Assembly (NCBI GenBank): GCA_016932295.1
Contig: JAFGDC010000350.1
Span: 1-12,994 of the forward strand
Source of the DNA: a candidate division CSSED10-310 bacterium
GTDB taxonomy: Bacteria > CSSED10-310 > JAFGDC01
Reading direction: 5' to 3'
Length of the DNA: 12,994 nt
Shown here: positions 1 through 8,188 of the stretch, one piece after another
Layout: the number at the start of each line of letters is the position of its first letter
Position numbering within the stretch: position 1 is the first letter of the stretch
Program-made: the position numbers and the translations under genes
Notes under the pieces: model-generated
Seen by the model: the letters and a program-made list of their open reading frames with translations, nothing else
The model's database searches: none
What the model was told of the DNA's origin: nothing

Positions 1-49
1 ATAGACCGGATGATACCATAGTTTGTTCTGGTAACAGCGGGTTAGACAC

Positions 50-1270
50 ATGGAAAAGACGCTGCACAATCGTTTCATGCTACTTTTGATAGGCCTGGCT
101 TTTTGTGTTTCCTGCAGGGCGGAGGAGCGTGCCGAACCGGTTGACGGAGTGCATTTTTCCATTCTGCGGTTACAACAGCAACATTTTCCTGACATCACGT
201 TTACACTGGCGGTGACGGATGCATCGGGGCTGGTCCTGGGGCTGCGGGACAGTGATTTCCGCCTGTATGACGATGGCTTCCGTATGATTGCGGGAGAACC
301 CCGGGAGTCCGCTGGTTCCGGCCAGCTTGCCACAACCGGTGTGTTTACATGGACGCCGGTTCGCCAGGGCTATGAATTCAGCTACCGGGTGTCAGAGCCC
401 AAAGGCAACAACGCCGTACACAACCTCAAGGTGGAGCTGGCGTATATGAACCAACTTCATCAGGCGGATTTCAAATACCGGGAAGCGGATGGGCTGCAAG
501 AAGTCGTGCCGCCACCCAGGCCACTGAAGCGTGAGGACATCTACCTGTATGGCGGCGCTTCGGCGGTTACCCTGTTGCTGCTCTTTCTGGTGATCGTGGT
601 GATTTCCCGCCGCCGCAGGCAACGGTTCCGGCAGGGGAAAACCTGCGCGCGCTGCGGTGAACCCCTGCCGCTCGCTTCCAACGAATGCATGTATTGTGGT
701 TTCCAGCCCCAGGGTAAGTATGCGAAGCGAACACAGGAGCGCATCACCAAGCGTGAAGCAACACCCGGCGCGACGGAGACCGATGCTCCCGCCGAAGGCG
801 TGGAAGCGGTGGAGAAGAAGCGCCGTCAAGAGCGGATAAATGGCAATGCGGAGAATGAAAGGAAATTTTCCTCCACGGACAGCATCCGGGTTGTCAACGA
901 GTATCGTGAATCGGACAGCCAGCGTTCGAGCCGTGAGGTAACCCCCATCCTGCGCAAGATCTATTTCATCAAGGTGGCCACCGGCGCTCATGCGGGTAGG
1001 ATTTACCTGATTAATCCCGACCAGATTACCCTGATCGGATCCAGCCGAAAGGCTGATGTCATGTTGCCGGATCAGGCGGTGCGACCCGTGCATGCCAAAC
1101 TCAAGCGCGTGGATAATGAGTTCTGGCTGAGTTCCATGGGGGAATTTTCGGATCTGGTGGTGGAGGACGAATTCATCCGGCAGACCCGGATGATCTGCGG
1201 CGGCACCGAGGTGAAATTGGGTGACACTACGATCGTTCTCGATATGAGGCTCGAACGAATCAACCAGTGA
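50..1270 (+). CDS. Membrane-anchored protein with zinc ribbon and C-terminal FHA-like domain
   Basis: A 406-residue protein in four parts. Residues 10-24 form a hydrophobic N-terminal signal; a Cys at 22 could be a poor lipobox, so SPase I or II is unclear. Residues 34-135 form an exported beta-rich domain whose pattern (V-D-x-x-G, then G-L-x-x-x-D-F) recalls the segment preceding VWA domains in VWFA-related proteins, but no VWA domain follows. A transmembrane helix spans about 166-186, ended by RRRR, placing the C-terminus in the cytoplasm. A zinc ribbon follows (C199, C202, C213, C216), then a charged low-complexity linker (225-300). Residues 305-400 resemble an FHA domain (IGSSRKADVMLPD, then HAKL), but the Arg and Ser that normally contact phosphothreonine are absent. 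Its role is unknown; it is probably a membrane scaffold or sensor. The upstream SD is weak. DUF62 follows 16 bases later. Confidence 0.85.
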   Translation: MEKTLHNRFMLLLIGLAFCVSCRAEERAEPVDGVHFSILRLQQQHFPDITFTLAVTDASGLVLGLRDSDFRLYDDGFRMIAGEPRESAGSGQLATTGVFTWTPVRQGYEFSYRVSEPKGNNAVHNLKVELAYMNQLHQADFKYREADGLQEVVPPPRPLKREDIYLYGGASAVTLLLLFLVIVVISRRRRQRFRQGKTCARCGEPLPLASNECMYCGFQPQGKYAKRTQERITKREATPGATETDAPAEGVEAVEKKRRQERINGNAENERKFSSTDSIRVVNEYRESDSQRSSREVTPILRKIYFIKVATGAHAGRIYLINPDQITLIGSSRKADVMLPDQAVRPVHAKLKRVDNEFWLSSMGEFSDLVVEDEFIRQTRMICGGTEVKLGDTTIVLDMRLERINQ

Positions 1271-1286
1271 AGGGTGAGGTGACGAG

Positions 1287-2084
1287 ATGTTCAAACCGGT
1301 CATCAGTCTGACCACCGATTTCGGATACAACGATCCGTATGTGGGAATAATGAAAGGTGTGATCCTGGATATCAACCGCGACTGTCACCTGGTCGACCTC
1401 TGTCACGGCATCTCGTCGTTCAATATCGAGGAGGCGGCATTTGTCCTGAGTTACTCGTACCGGTATCTGCCCAAACGGACGGTGCACCTGGTCGTCGTGG
1501 ATCCAGGAGTAGGTGGGTCGCGACGACCGATTCTCGCCTCCCTCAACGACCATCTCTTCGTCTGCCCGGACAACGGAGTGCTCTCTTACATCATCAGCGC
1601 CAATCCCAATGGTATCCTCTGGGAGATTGAAGGAGATCATTATTTCCTCAAACCGGTGAGCAGCACCTTCCATGGTCGGGACGTTTTTGCGCCGGTGGCG
1701 GCGTGGCTCAGCAAGCATCTCGATCCGCCCATGTTCGGAGAGGAGATCAGCGACTATATGCTGCTGCCCGCCCGACCACCAGAAGTCTCTTCGGCGCAGA
1801 TAAAGGGCAGGGTGTTGCATGTCGATGGATTCGGCAACCTGATTACCAATATCGCCGCCAGTCTCCTCAACAAGCATATCCCAAAGGAAATGCACAACCG
1901 CCTGCGCATCCGGATCGGGGAGCGCATTGTCCATGGACTGTCCGCTTTTTACCAGCAATCTCCGGATCGTGAACCAGTTGCGCTGATTGGAAGTTCCGGA
2001 TACCTTGAGATCGCTCTGCCGGGAGGCTCGGCCGCCCGACAACTGGCGATGGGATTCGGAGACCAGGTGTTGATAGCATCCTGA
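1287..2084 (+). CDS. S-adenosyl-L-methionine hydroxide adenosyltransferase (DUF62 family)
   Basis: A 265-residue cytoplasmic enzyme of the SAM hydroxide adenosyltransferase/chlorinase/fluorinase superfamily. Housekeeping members hydrolyse SAM to adenosine and methionine. Family signatures are all visible: LTTDFGYNDPYVG at 8-20, VDPGVGGSRR at 71-80, PDNGVLS at 94-100, TFHGRDVFAP at 127-136 and VDGFGNLITN at 179-188. The Asp-Arg-His triad used by SAM hydrolases maps to D72, R79 and H129, so I infer hydrolase rather than halogenase activity. The N-terminal domain covers about 5-155 and the C-terminal beta-rich domain about 170-263. Length is normal for the family. The start is supported by GAGGTGA at 1276-1282. 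It is probably co-transcribed with the preceding FHA gene and with the TPR lipoprotein gene 14 bases downstream; no functional link to either is evident. Confidence 0.9.
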   Translation: MFKPVISLTTDFGYNDPYVGIMKGVILDINRDCHLVDLCHGISSFNIEEAAFVLSYSYRYLPKRTVHLVVVDPGVGGSRRPILASLNDHLFVCPDNGVLSYIISANPNGILWEIEGDHYFLKPVSSTFHGRDVFAPVAAWLSKHLDPPMFGEEISDYMLLPARPPEVSSAQIKGRVLHVDGFGNLITNIAASLLNKHIPKEMHNRLRIRIGERIVHGLSAFYQQSPDREPVALIGSSGYLEIALPGGSAARQLAMGFGDQVLIAS

Positions 2085-2098
2085 GTCGAGGAGGTTGT

Positions 2099-2884
2099 AT
2101 GCAAGCCATCTTGAAAGCCGACCGGTTTATCGTACTGATTGTGAGTCTTCTCTTGGTCGCGGGTATCCCCGGCTGCGCGCACCGTAAAGAAGCGCATGAT
2201 CGGGCCATACGCGCGGAAATCGCCTATAACACCGGAGTGGCATACCTGAACCGTGGAGAATTGATCGAAGCGCTGGATTCCCTGCTCACCGCCCTCGAGC
2301 TGGAACCAGAAAACTCAGGCGTCCATAATGCCATCGGCCTGGTCTACAGCGGTCAGGGCAAACACCAGGCCGCTGTGGATGAATTCGTCGCGGCCATGAA
2401 GATCGATGACTATCCCGAGTACCACAACAACCTCGCCCAGGCATACCTCATGTTGAACCGTCCCGGTGATGCGCTGGAGGAATGCGACCGGGCGCTCGCT
2501 GATCAGGCCTATCGCACCCCGGGCTATGCCTATTTCAACAAGGCCATGGCACTCATCAAGCTCGATCGCGAACCGGAGGCCATGGAGCAGCTCCAGACCG
2601 CGGTCCGCAGGGATCCAAATGCCGATCGACCGCTGTACGAACTCGCCGTGCTCCAGATGAAGTACAACCACCTGGAGGAGGCTATCGGCAATTTGCAGCT
2701 TGCGTTGAAAAACAACCCCTCATATCACGCCGCCGCCCATCAACTCGCCGTCGCATATGTGCAGGCGGGAAAACCCGATCTGGCCTGCGCGCAACTCAAC
2801 AACATCATCACGAAAACCGCTGAGGGAAATCCCGCGCATGCCAAGGCGCGGGCGCTCGCCATGCAGCTCTGTGAAGGGCGGTAA
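2099..2884 (+). CDS. TPR-repeat lipoprotein, PilF/PilW-like
   Basis: A 261-residue exported TPR protein. It begins with a basic N-terminus, a hydrophobic segment at 10-22 and a lipobox-like GIPGC ending at C26, so the mature protein is probably lipid-anchored facing the periplasm. From about 40 to 245 it is built of roughly six tandem 34-residue TPR units, with consensus features such as G at helix A, Y/A pairs and terminal P (for example ELEPENSGVHNAIGLVY at 67-83). Size, lipobox and six-TPR layout match PilF/PilW, the type IV pilus secretin-assembly lipoprotein, but no other pilus gene is in the window, so this is only a resemblance. The start has a strong SD, GAGGAGGT at 2088-2095. A 181-base gap follows, without an obvious terminator. 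Confidence 0.85.
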   Translation: MQAILKADRFIVLIVSLLLVAGIPGCAHRKEAHDRAIRAEIAYNTGVAYLNRGELIEALDSLLTALELEPENSGVHNAIGLVYSGQGKHQAAVDEFVAAMKIDDYPEYHNNLAQAYLMLNRPGDALEECDRALADQAYRTPGYAYFNKAMALIKLDREPEAMEQLQTAVRRDPNADRPLYELAVLQMKYNHLEEAIGNLQLALKNNPSYHAAAHQLAVAYVQAGKPDLACAQLNNIITKTAEGNPAHAKARALAMQLCEGR

Positions 2885-3065
2885 CACCGGGATTGCCACG
2901 CTGGCCTGCCTGCGCACCCGAACACTGGATAGCGATGATGGCTTTTCCGATCAAGCGAGGCCGCATGGTCTTTGATAGTACCATTCCTGATTCAACATCC
3001 TGCCGCTGCGAATGGATGATGGCGCTCTTCCGCCGATGGGAGGGTTCCGGTGCTGGTGGTGTGAA
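2885..3065. other. Intergenic gap between TPR lipoprotein and radical SAM genes
   Basis: This 181-base stretch has no convincing gene on either strand. I see no GC stem followed by a T-run, so no intrinsic terminator is supported. A weak promoter-like pair (TTGATA at 2972-2977 and CAACAT at 2993-2998) has only a 15-base spacer and a poor -10, so I do not call it. A purine-rich GGGAGGG at 3038-3044 is the nearest SD-like element to the radical SAM start, but at 21 bases it is too far to be decisive. Confidence 0.5.
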
Positions 3066-3974
3066 ATGAAACTGACCGGCATGGCGCTGCAAAAGCGGCT
3101 CGGGGAGGCGGAGCGATCGCTCCATGACTGCATGCTGTGTCCACGCGCCTGCCATGTGGACCGCACCCTGGGAGAACGTGGCTTCTGCGGAGGAGGACTG
3201 CTGCCGTTGGTCCATTCCGCCTGTCCCCATTTCGGGGAAGAGCCGCCCCTGGTTGGTTCGGGCGGCTCCGGCACGATTTTTTTCGCGGGATGCAACCTGG
3301 GTTGCGTGTTCTGTCAAAACTACCGTATAAGCCACTTTCGAGAAGGACTTGAAGTATCACATGAAGAATTGGCCGGAGCGATGTGCCGGCTCGCCCGACT
3401 CGGCTGTCACAACATCAACCTGGTGACTCCCACGCATTTCATTCCACAGATTCTAGCCGCTCTCGCCCTGGCTTGGGACTCGGGATTGTCAGTGCCCATC
3501 GTGTACAACTGCGGTGGGTACGAGAGTGTTGATGCGTTGTCGTTGCTGGATGGCGTGGTGGATGTCTACATGCCTGATATCAAGATGTTTGACCCTATCG
3601 CGGCCGAAAGGTATTGTAACGCACCGGATTACGGCGAAGCGGCGAAACGGGCGGTGCGGGAGATGCGCCGGCAGGTGGGTGATCTGGTGTTGGATGGTCG
3701 AGGTATCGCCAGTCGCGGCCTGCTCATCCGTCACCTTGTCATGCCCGGCAGGGTGGAGGATAGTGTGGCTGTTCTGGATTTTATTGCGGCCGAACTGGGC
3801 GGGAACTCCTATGTGAATGTCATGGCCCAGTACCGGCCGCTGTTCAAGGCTGCCGATCATCCGGGCATAGATCGGGAAATAACCGGCGGAGAATATAGCG
3901 AGGTTCTGCGGCATGCGGCCGGTATCGGGCTGGTGCGTGGCATGCGGGATCAATGGAGGGATCGTTGGTCGTGA
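3066..3974 (+). CDS. Radical SAM protein, PflX family (COG1313-like)
   Basis: A 302-residue cytoplasmic iron-sulfur protein related to pyruvate formate-lyase activating enzymes. Numbered from this start, the SAM-binding cluster motif is CNLGCVFC with C76, C80 and C83. Before it lies a second Cys set, CMLCPRACHVDR (C22, C25, C29) plus C41 in GFCGG, as is typical of PflX proteins and possibly binding another metal centre. Further family stretches are HNINLVTPTHFIPQI, VYNCGGYE, YMPDIKMF, LIRHLVMPG and QYRP. The true substrate of this family is unknown, and no glycyl radical enzyme is nearby. I chose ATG 3066 because the motif-bearing region begins just after it; an in-frame ATG at 3012 would add 18 residues with no family similarity that I recognise. 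The stop overlaps the next gene as GTGA, indicating translational coupling to the TPR-FtsY gene. Confidence 0.87.
   Translation: MKLTGMALQKRLGEAERSLHDCMLCPRACHVDRTLGERGFCGGGLLPLVHSACPHFGEEPPLVGSGGSGTIFFAGCNLGCVFCQNYRISHFREGLEVSHEELAGAMCRLARLGCHNINLVTPTHFIPQILAALALAWDSGLSVPIVYNCGGYESVDALSLLDGVVDVYMPDIKMFDPIAAERYCNAPDYGEAAKRAVREMRRQVGDLVLDGRGIASRGLLIRHLVMPGRVEDSVAVLDFIAAELGGNSYVNVMAQYRPLFKAADHPGIDREITGGEYSEVLRHAAGIGLVRGMRDQWRDRWS
3955..3960 (+). promoter_or_regulatory. Ribosome binding site deciding the TPR-FtsY start
   Basis: GGAGGG lies inside the end of the radical SAM gene, 10 bases before GTG 3971. That GTG overlaps the TGA stop (3972-3974) as GTGA. The ATG at 3953 runs into this SD sequence itself, so it is a less likely start; TTG 3965 would have short spacing. 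Confidence 0.6.
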
Positions 3975-6334
3975 AACTGTTCGGCAAGATGAAAGCGAAG
4001 CGTCTGGAGAAGGCTGTTGAGCGGTATCCGGATATTGCTGATAACTACATTCAATTGGCTGCGCTGCATCGAGAAGTGGGTGAACTGGAACCGGCGCTCC
4101 ACTTGCTGCGGACAGCTCTGGACCGTCAACTGGATGCGAAGACACGGGCCGAAGTGATCCTCAGTATGGCCGAGATGCAGTTGGAGCGCCAGCGGGGTGA
4201 CCTGGTATCGGAATTGTTGGAGCAGGTGGCGGAAGTGGATATCCCGGCTCATTTGCGAGGGCGCATCAACCTGATGCGGGGCCGGTTGCAGGCTGCAGCG
4301 CTGCCCGATGACGTCGCGGCGGCCGATGCTGCAATGGGCGATGTGTTGCAATTGCTGCACCGGGCGGTCTCTGAGGTGCGCGCCGATGAGGACAGGTGGT
4401 CTGGTCTGCGGGAGCTGCTCAAGCTGTATGAGCGGCGTGGCGACGACCGGATGATCAGGGAGCAATTGGAGGGCTTGCTGCGGCTGAGCGCGACCTTCAA
4501 GGGCGCGGAGTGGCCGGGAGAGGAAATCGAATTGCGCCTGGCAGAGGTGGCGGAGCGGATGGGGGAGTCGGAGGAGGCATTTCGCCGTTACCAGCGGGTG
4601 GCTGATTCCGACAGGCTCGACGATGCGCGTGCGGCTGATGTGTACGAACGCATGGGCGCGCTTCGCCGTAAGGCGGATGATCCCATCGGCGCCATCGAGC
4701 GTTACGAGATGGCGCTCAGATACCATGGTGGGCACGCTCAGGCCAAGGTGGCCGCGATTCGTTATGCATTGGCGCTTCTCTACGAGGATTCCGGCCGTAC
4801 CTTGCAGGCGTTCAATGAAATAGAACGGGCGGCGAAAATCCCGAACCTGGATGCGAAGCTCGACTACGAGATCAACAGTTGGTTGGCTGGGTATCATGAA
4901 TCGACTGGGGATGCGGTGGCGGCACTGCGATGTGCGGATCAGGCCATGATCCTGGCGCCGGCCGAGGCGGACCGGCTCGATGCGTTGGAGCGCCGCGGCC
5001 GATTGTATCAGGCGACGGGCCGCAAACAAGAGGCCATCGTTGATTATGAACACTTCATCGCCAAGGCATCACCGATGCGGGCGGCGGGTGTCAATGCACT
5101 CCTGGCGGTGCTGTATTATGATATCGGCAACAAGGACAAGGCGTTTCAGTATGCCGCCTCCGCCGTGCAGCTACGGCCTGATGCCAGAATACTCTTGATC
5201 CTGGGTGTGATTCATTGGGAACGAGGTGAAGTCATCGAGGCGTTGCGCCACCTGTTGCGTATTTGCGACGAATTCCGCGTGGCCGACGAGCGCCCGGAGG
5301 CAATGAAACTGCTCCGGGCTATCCGGCAGGAGGTGCGTGGCGGAGAGGGGCGGAAGCATTACCACATCAGTGAGTCGGAATTGGAGGAGTTGGATCAATT
5401 ACTCGATGCCGCCGGCGAGGAGACCGATATCATACGGCGGCTCAGGAAGGGCCTGGCCAAGACCCAGTTGAACCTGGTGGGCAGCATCGAGCGGCTGCTG
5501 AGCGGTCGTTCGGAGATCGATGACGACTTGCTGGACGAGCTTTCCGATGTCCTGCTGCTGGCCGATCTCGGCGTCGATACCACCACCAGGGTGCTGGATG
5601 CGATCCGCGCCCGGGTGGACAGTCGCGAGCTGCGCGATCCGATGAAGATCAAGCGGCTCATCCGCGATCAGATCGAGGAGTTGTTGTCGCGGCATACGGG
5701 CGGATTGAACGTAACCGGCGCTGCTCCCTACGTCATCATGATGGTCGGTGTCAACGGGGTGGGCAAGACCACCACCATCGCCAAACTGGCCAAACGGCTC
5801 AAGGATGAGGGCAAGCAGGTCCTGCTGGCGGCCGGCGACACGTTTCGGGCGGGCGCCATCGAGCAGCTCGAGGTGTGGGGGGAGCGCGTGGCGTGTGAGG
5901 TGATCAAGCAGAGCGCCGGTTCAGATCCGTCGGCGGTGGCGTATGATGCGGTCACCGCCGCGGAGGCAAGACATGCGGAATGCCTGATTGTGGACACGGC
6001 CGGCCGACTCCATACCAAGGTGAACCTCATGGAGGAATTGAAGAAGGTCCGTCGGGTGATCGACAAAAAGCTTCCCGGCGCCCCTCACGAGATCCTGCTG
6101 GTAGTTGATGCGACCACCGGGCAGAACGCCGTGAACCAGGCCAAGCTGTTTCACGAGGCGGTGGGAGTGACCGGCGTGGTGCTTACCAAGATGGACGGCA
6201 CCGCAAAGGGCGGCATTATCGTCCGCATCGTCAATGAGCTGAATATTCCCGTCAAATTCATCGGCATCGGCGAGGGCATGGATGACCTGCGTCCTTTCGA
6301 TCCGGCTGATTTCGTGACCGCGCTGTTCGGCTGA
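3971..6334 (+). CDS. ftsY: TPR-FtsY fusion: signal recognition particle receptor
   Basis: A protein of about 787 residues from GTG 3971 (793 from ATG 3953). The last 300 residues are a complete FtsY NG domain, the membrane GTPase that receives SRP-ribosome complexes. The N domain starts near 485 with RRLRKGLAKTQLNLVG, the amphipathic lipid-binding motif. G motifs are all present: GVNGVGKTTT at 593-602, DTFRAGAIEQLEVW at 623-636, DTAGR at 675-679, TKMDGTAKGG at 739-748 and GIGEGMDDLRPFD near 765-777. In place of the usual short acidic A domain, residues 20-455 are alpha-helical repeats resembling TPRs (for example IQLAALHREVGELEPALHLL and ALLYEDSGRTLQAFNEIERA), with irregular spacing. The reading frame is continuous with no gap, so this is a true fusion. 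It is coupled to the upstream radical SAM gene and lies one base before ribD. Confidence 0.95.
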   Translation: MKLFGKMKAKRLEKAVERYPDIADNYIQLAALHREVGELEPALHLLRTALDRQLDAKTRAEVILSMAEMQLERQRGDLVSELLEQVAEVDIPAHLRGRINLMRGRLQAAALPDDVAAADAAMGDVLQLLHRAVSEVRADEDRWSGLRELLKLYERRGDDRMIREQLEGLLRLSATFKGAEWPGEEIELRLAEVAERMGESEEAFRRYQRVADSDRLDDARAADVYERMGALRRKADDPIGAIERYEMALRYHGGHAQAKVAAIRYALALLYEDSGRTLQAFNEIERAAKIPNLDAKLDYEINSWLAGYHESTGDAVAALRCADQAMILAPAEADRLDALERRGRLYQATGRKQEAIVDYEHFIAKASPMRAAGVNALLAVLYYDIGNKDKAFQYAASAVQLRPDARILLILGVIHWERGEVIEALRHLLRICDEFRVADERPEAMKLLRAIRQEVRGGEGRKHYHISESELEELDQLLDAAGEETDIIRRLRKGLAKTQLNLVGSIERLLSGRSEIDDDLLDELSDVLLLADLGVDTTTRVLDAIRARVDSRELRDPMKIKRLIRDQIEELLSRHTGGLNVTGAAPYVIMMVGVNGVGKTTTIAKLAKRLKDEGKQVLLAAGDTFRAGAIEQLEVWGERVACEVIKQSAGSDPSAVAYDAVTAAEARHAECLIVDTAGRLHTKVNLMEELKKVRRVIDKKLPGAPHEILLVVDATTGQNAVNQAKLFHEAVGVTGVVLTKMDGTAKGGIIVRIVNELNIPVKFIGIGEGMDDLRPFDPADFVTALFG

Positions 6335-6335
6335 T

Positions 6336-7481
6336 ATGATTTCCGATAGAGACCTGGGATATTTGCACCGCACTCTCGAATTGGCCGCACGTGGAGGCGT
6401 GCTGACTCGTCCCAATCCGTTGGTGGGCGCCGTGGTCGTACGTGACGATCGGGTGCTTGCCGAAGGGTGGCATCATGCCGTGGGGGGGGCTCATGCCGAG
6501 GTCGATGCCCTGGACAAGGTGGCGGGTGGGGCGCGTGGTGCCGTCTTGTACGTGAATCTTGAACCTTGCAGCCATCATGGCCGCACACCGCCGTGTGTGG
6601 AACGGATTGTGAAAGAGGGCATCACCAGGGTGGTGGCCTGCAGCCGTGATCCCAATCCCCGCGTGCCAGGTGGGGGATTCAAATGGCTGCGGGAGCATGG
6701 CGTGGCGGTTGATTTCGGCGCTCTCGCCGAACCGGCGTTACACTTGAATCGGGTCTTTTTCAAGAATGCGCTCACTTCCCTGCCCTGGGTTATCCTCAAG
6801 GCAGGCGCCAGTCTGGACGGCAAGATCGCCACCCGGACCGGTGAATCGAAATGGATCACGGGGGAAGCCGCCCGGCGTTCCGGGCATGAATTGCGAGCCC
6901 GCGCCGATGCGGTACTGGTGGGAATCGGCACTGTACTGGCGGATGATCCCGGGCTCGATGTGAGGCTTGAGGGCGTACCGCGGCAACCGATCACCATGGT
7001 GGTGGACAGCATGCTGCGTACTCCACCAACGGCTCGGTTGCTGTCGCGCCAGGACAAACCGGTGTTGATGTATGCATGCGATACGGCTCCACCGGTTCGG
7101 CGACGGGCACTGGAAGCGGCGGGCGCCACGGTGGTGGCGGTTCCGCGGACGGAGACCGGGTTGGACCTGCGGTCGATACTCTCGCACGCCCATTCCGCCG
7201 GAGTGTGCGAGGTGCTGGTGGAGGGCGGCGGCGCCATACACGGCTCCATGTTGCAGGCTGGTTTGGCCGATGAACTGGTTTTGTTCCTGGCGCCGTTGCT
7301 CATCGGTGGCGCCAGCGCACCAGGAATCGTTGGTGGGGAAGGGGTTGCACGCCTCAGTGCAGTGCCTCGCCTGGCGCGGTTGACCGTCGACATGACGGGA
7401 TGTGACCTCAGGGTCCAGGGTCGTTTTGAAGCGGACTGGGTGCGGCTGTTGCCGGCTGAACTCAGAATGGTCGAGGATTGA
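6336..7481 (+). CDS. ribD: Bifunctional pyrimidine deaminase/reductase RibD
   Basis: A 381-residue enzyme catalysing two riboflavin steps: deamination of the GTP-derived pyrimidine, then NADPH reduction of its ribose side chain. The N-terminal deaminase (about 5-145) has PNPLVGAVV at 26-34, the zinc and catalytic motif H53-A-E55, and PCSHHGRTPPC at 77-87 with zinc ligands C78 and C87. The reductase (about 145-370) has KAGASLDGKIATRTGESKWI, a VGIGTVLADDPGL nucleotide-binding stretch and VEGGGAIHGSML. All expected catalytic residues are present and length is normal. ATG 6336 follows the ftsY stop by one base, so translation is probably coupled. An eight-G run (6482-6489) lies just before the HAE motif. 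No FMN riboswitch precedes the gene, so its expression likely depends on the upstream operon. Confidence 0.96.
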   Translation: MISDRDLGYLHRTLELAARGGVLTRPNPLVGAVVVRDDRVLAEGWHHAVGGAHAEVDALDKVAGGARGAVLYVNLEPCSHHGRTPPCVERIVKEGITRVVACSRDPNPRVPGGGFKWLREHGVAVDFGALAEPALHLNRVFFKNALTSLPWVILKAGASLDGKIATRTGESKWITGEAARRSGHELRARADAVLVGIGTVLADDPGLDVRLEGVPRQPITMVVDSMLRTPPTARLLSRQDKPVLMYACDTAPPVRRRALEAAGATVVAVPRTETGLDLRSILSHAHSAGVCEVLVEGGGAIHGSMLQAGLADELVLFLAPLLIGGASAPGIVGGEGVARLSAVPRLARLTVDMTGCDLRVQGRFEADWVRLLPAELRMVED

Positions 7482-7505
7482 AAGCGCCGGAGTGGTGGAG
7501 GTGAT

Positions 7506-8123
7506 ATGTTTACCGGGATAATCCAGGAAGTAGGCACGGTGCAGAGGATCGTCGCCGGCGGTTCCAGGCCCGAACTGGAGATCAAGGCGATGATGTGTGA
7601 CGGTCTGACGACTGGTGAGAGCGTGGCGGTGAACGGGGTGTGCCTGACCGTGCAGTCCCGACGGAAAGATCGCATGATCGCCTCTGTCTCGAGGGAGACC
7701 CTGGAGGTGACGACCCTGGGAATGCTCAAGCCCGGCGCGACGGTCAACCTGGAACGGGCTCTCACGATGCAATCCCTTCTCGGTGGACACCTGGTACAGG
7801 GGCATGTGGATCATGTGGGCGAGGTGGCTGGAGTGCGGCGCGAGACCGCCGGGTGGGTGGTGGTGGTGAAGTATCCCCGCGAGATGGCGCCGTTTCTGGT
7901 GAACAAGGGTTCCGTGGCGGTGGACGGAGTCAGCCTCACCGTGTCACGGTTGGCGGCTGATTCCTTCCAGGTCCACATCATTCCGCACACGTGGGAGAAC
8001 ACCGTCATGCGGAGTTACCGTTCAGGATCCAGGGTCAATCTGGAGGCTGACATCATCGGCCGTTACGTGCAGCGTTTCATGGAATGGCAACGTGATGACC
8101 GGTTACCGGCGGACCCCGCCTGA
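7506..8123 (+). CDS. ribE: Riboflavin synthase, alpha chain
   Basis: A 205-residue enzyme that dismutates two molecules of 6,7-dimethyl-8-ribityllumazine to riboflavin plus the pyrimidine precursor; the family works as a homotrimer in the cytoplasm. It shows the internal duplication of the family. Barrel 1 (about 1-95) has MFTGIIQEVG and ESVAVNGVCLTV. Barrel 2 (about 96-190) has GGHLVQGHVDHVG, GSVAVDGVSLTV and the IPHTWENTVM motif. Length matches characterised synthases. The start is fixed by the N-terminal MFTGI signature and an extended SD, GGAGGTGAT at 7497-7505, that abuts the ATG. It lies 24 bases after ribD. The gene is followed by a 191-base gap before ribBA, unlike the close packing elsewhere. 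In Bacillus nomenclature ribE also names this synthase; E. coli calls it ribC. Confidence 0.96.
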   Translation: MFTGIIQEVGTVQRIVAGGSRPELEIKAMMCDGLTTGESVAVNGVCLTVQSRRKDRMIASVSRETLEVTTLGMLKPGATVNLERALTMQSLLGGHLVQGHVDHVGEVAGVRRETAGWVVVVKYPREMAPFLVNKGSVAVDGVSLTVSRLAADSFQVHIIPHTWENTVMRSYRSGSRVNLEADIIGRYVQRFMEWQRDDRLPADPA

Positions 8124-8188
8124 GCGGAAATGACTGCGGCAGCGGAGTGGCGATTGTTTCGGAACCTCGGAGTGACAGGATGGACAAT

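Noticed and set aside
392..1375. Long reverse-strand frame opposite the FHA gene
   Set aside because: It is a shadow frame of the GC-rich gene, with no recognisable domain.
2885..2960. Terminator after the TPR lipoprotein gene
   Set aside because: Only 4-bp stems and no T-run are found, so termination is unsupported.
2972..2998. Promoter-like boxes before the radical SAM gene
   Set aside because: The spacer is only 15 bases and the -10 box CAACAT is poor.
3012..3065. Longer N-terminus for the radical SAM protein (ATG 3012)
   Set aside because: It would add 18 residues with no recognisable family similarity and has no SD upstream.
5383..5392. Internal start (GGAGGAG then TTG 5390) that would make a TPR-free FtsY
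   Set aside because: The spacing is only 2 bases from GGAGG to TTG, and the motif also encodes ordinary Glu-Glu residues.
6575..7814. Long reverse-strand frames opposite ribD and ribE
   Set aside because: They are antisense shadows; the + strand genes are unambiguous.
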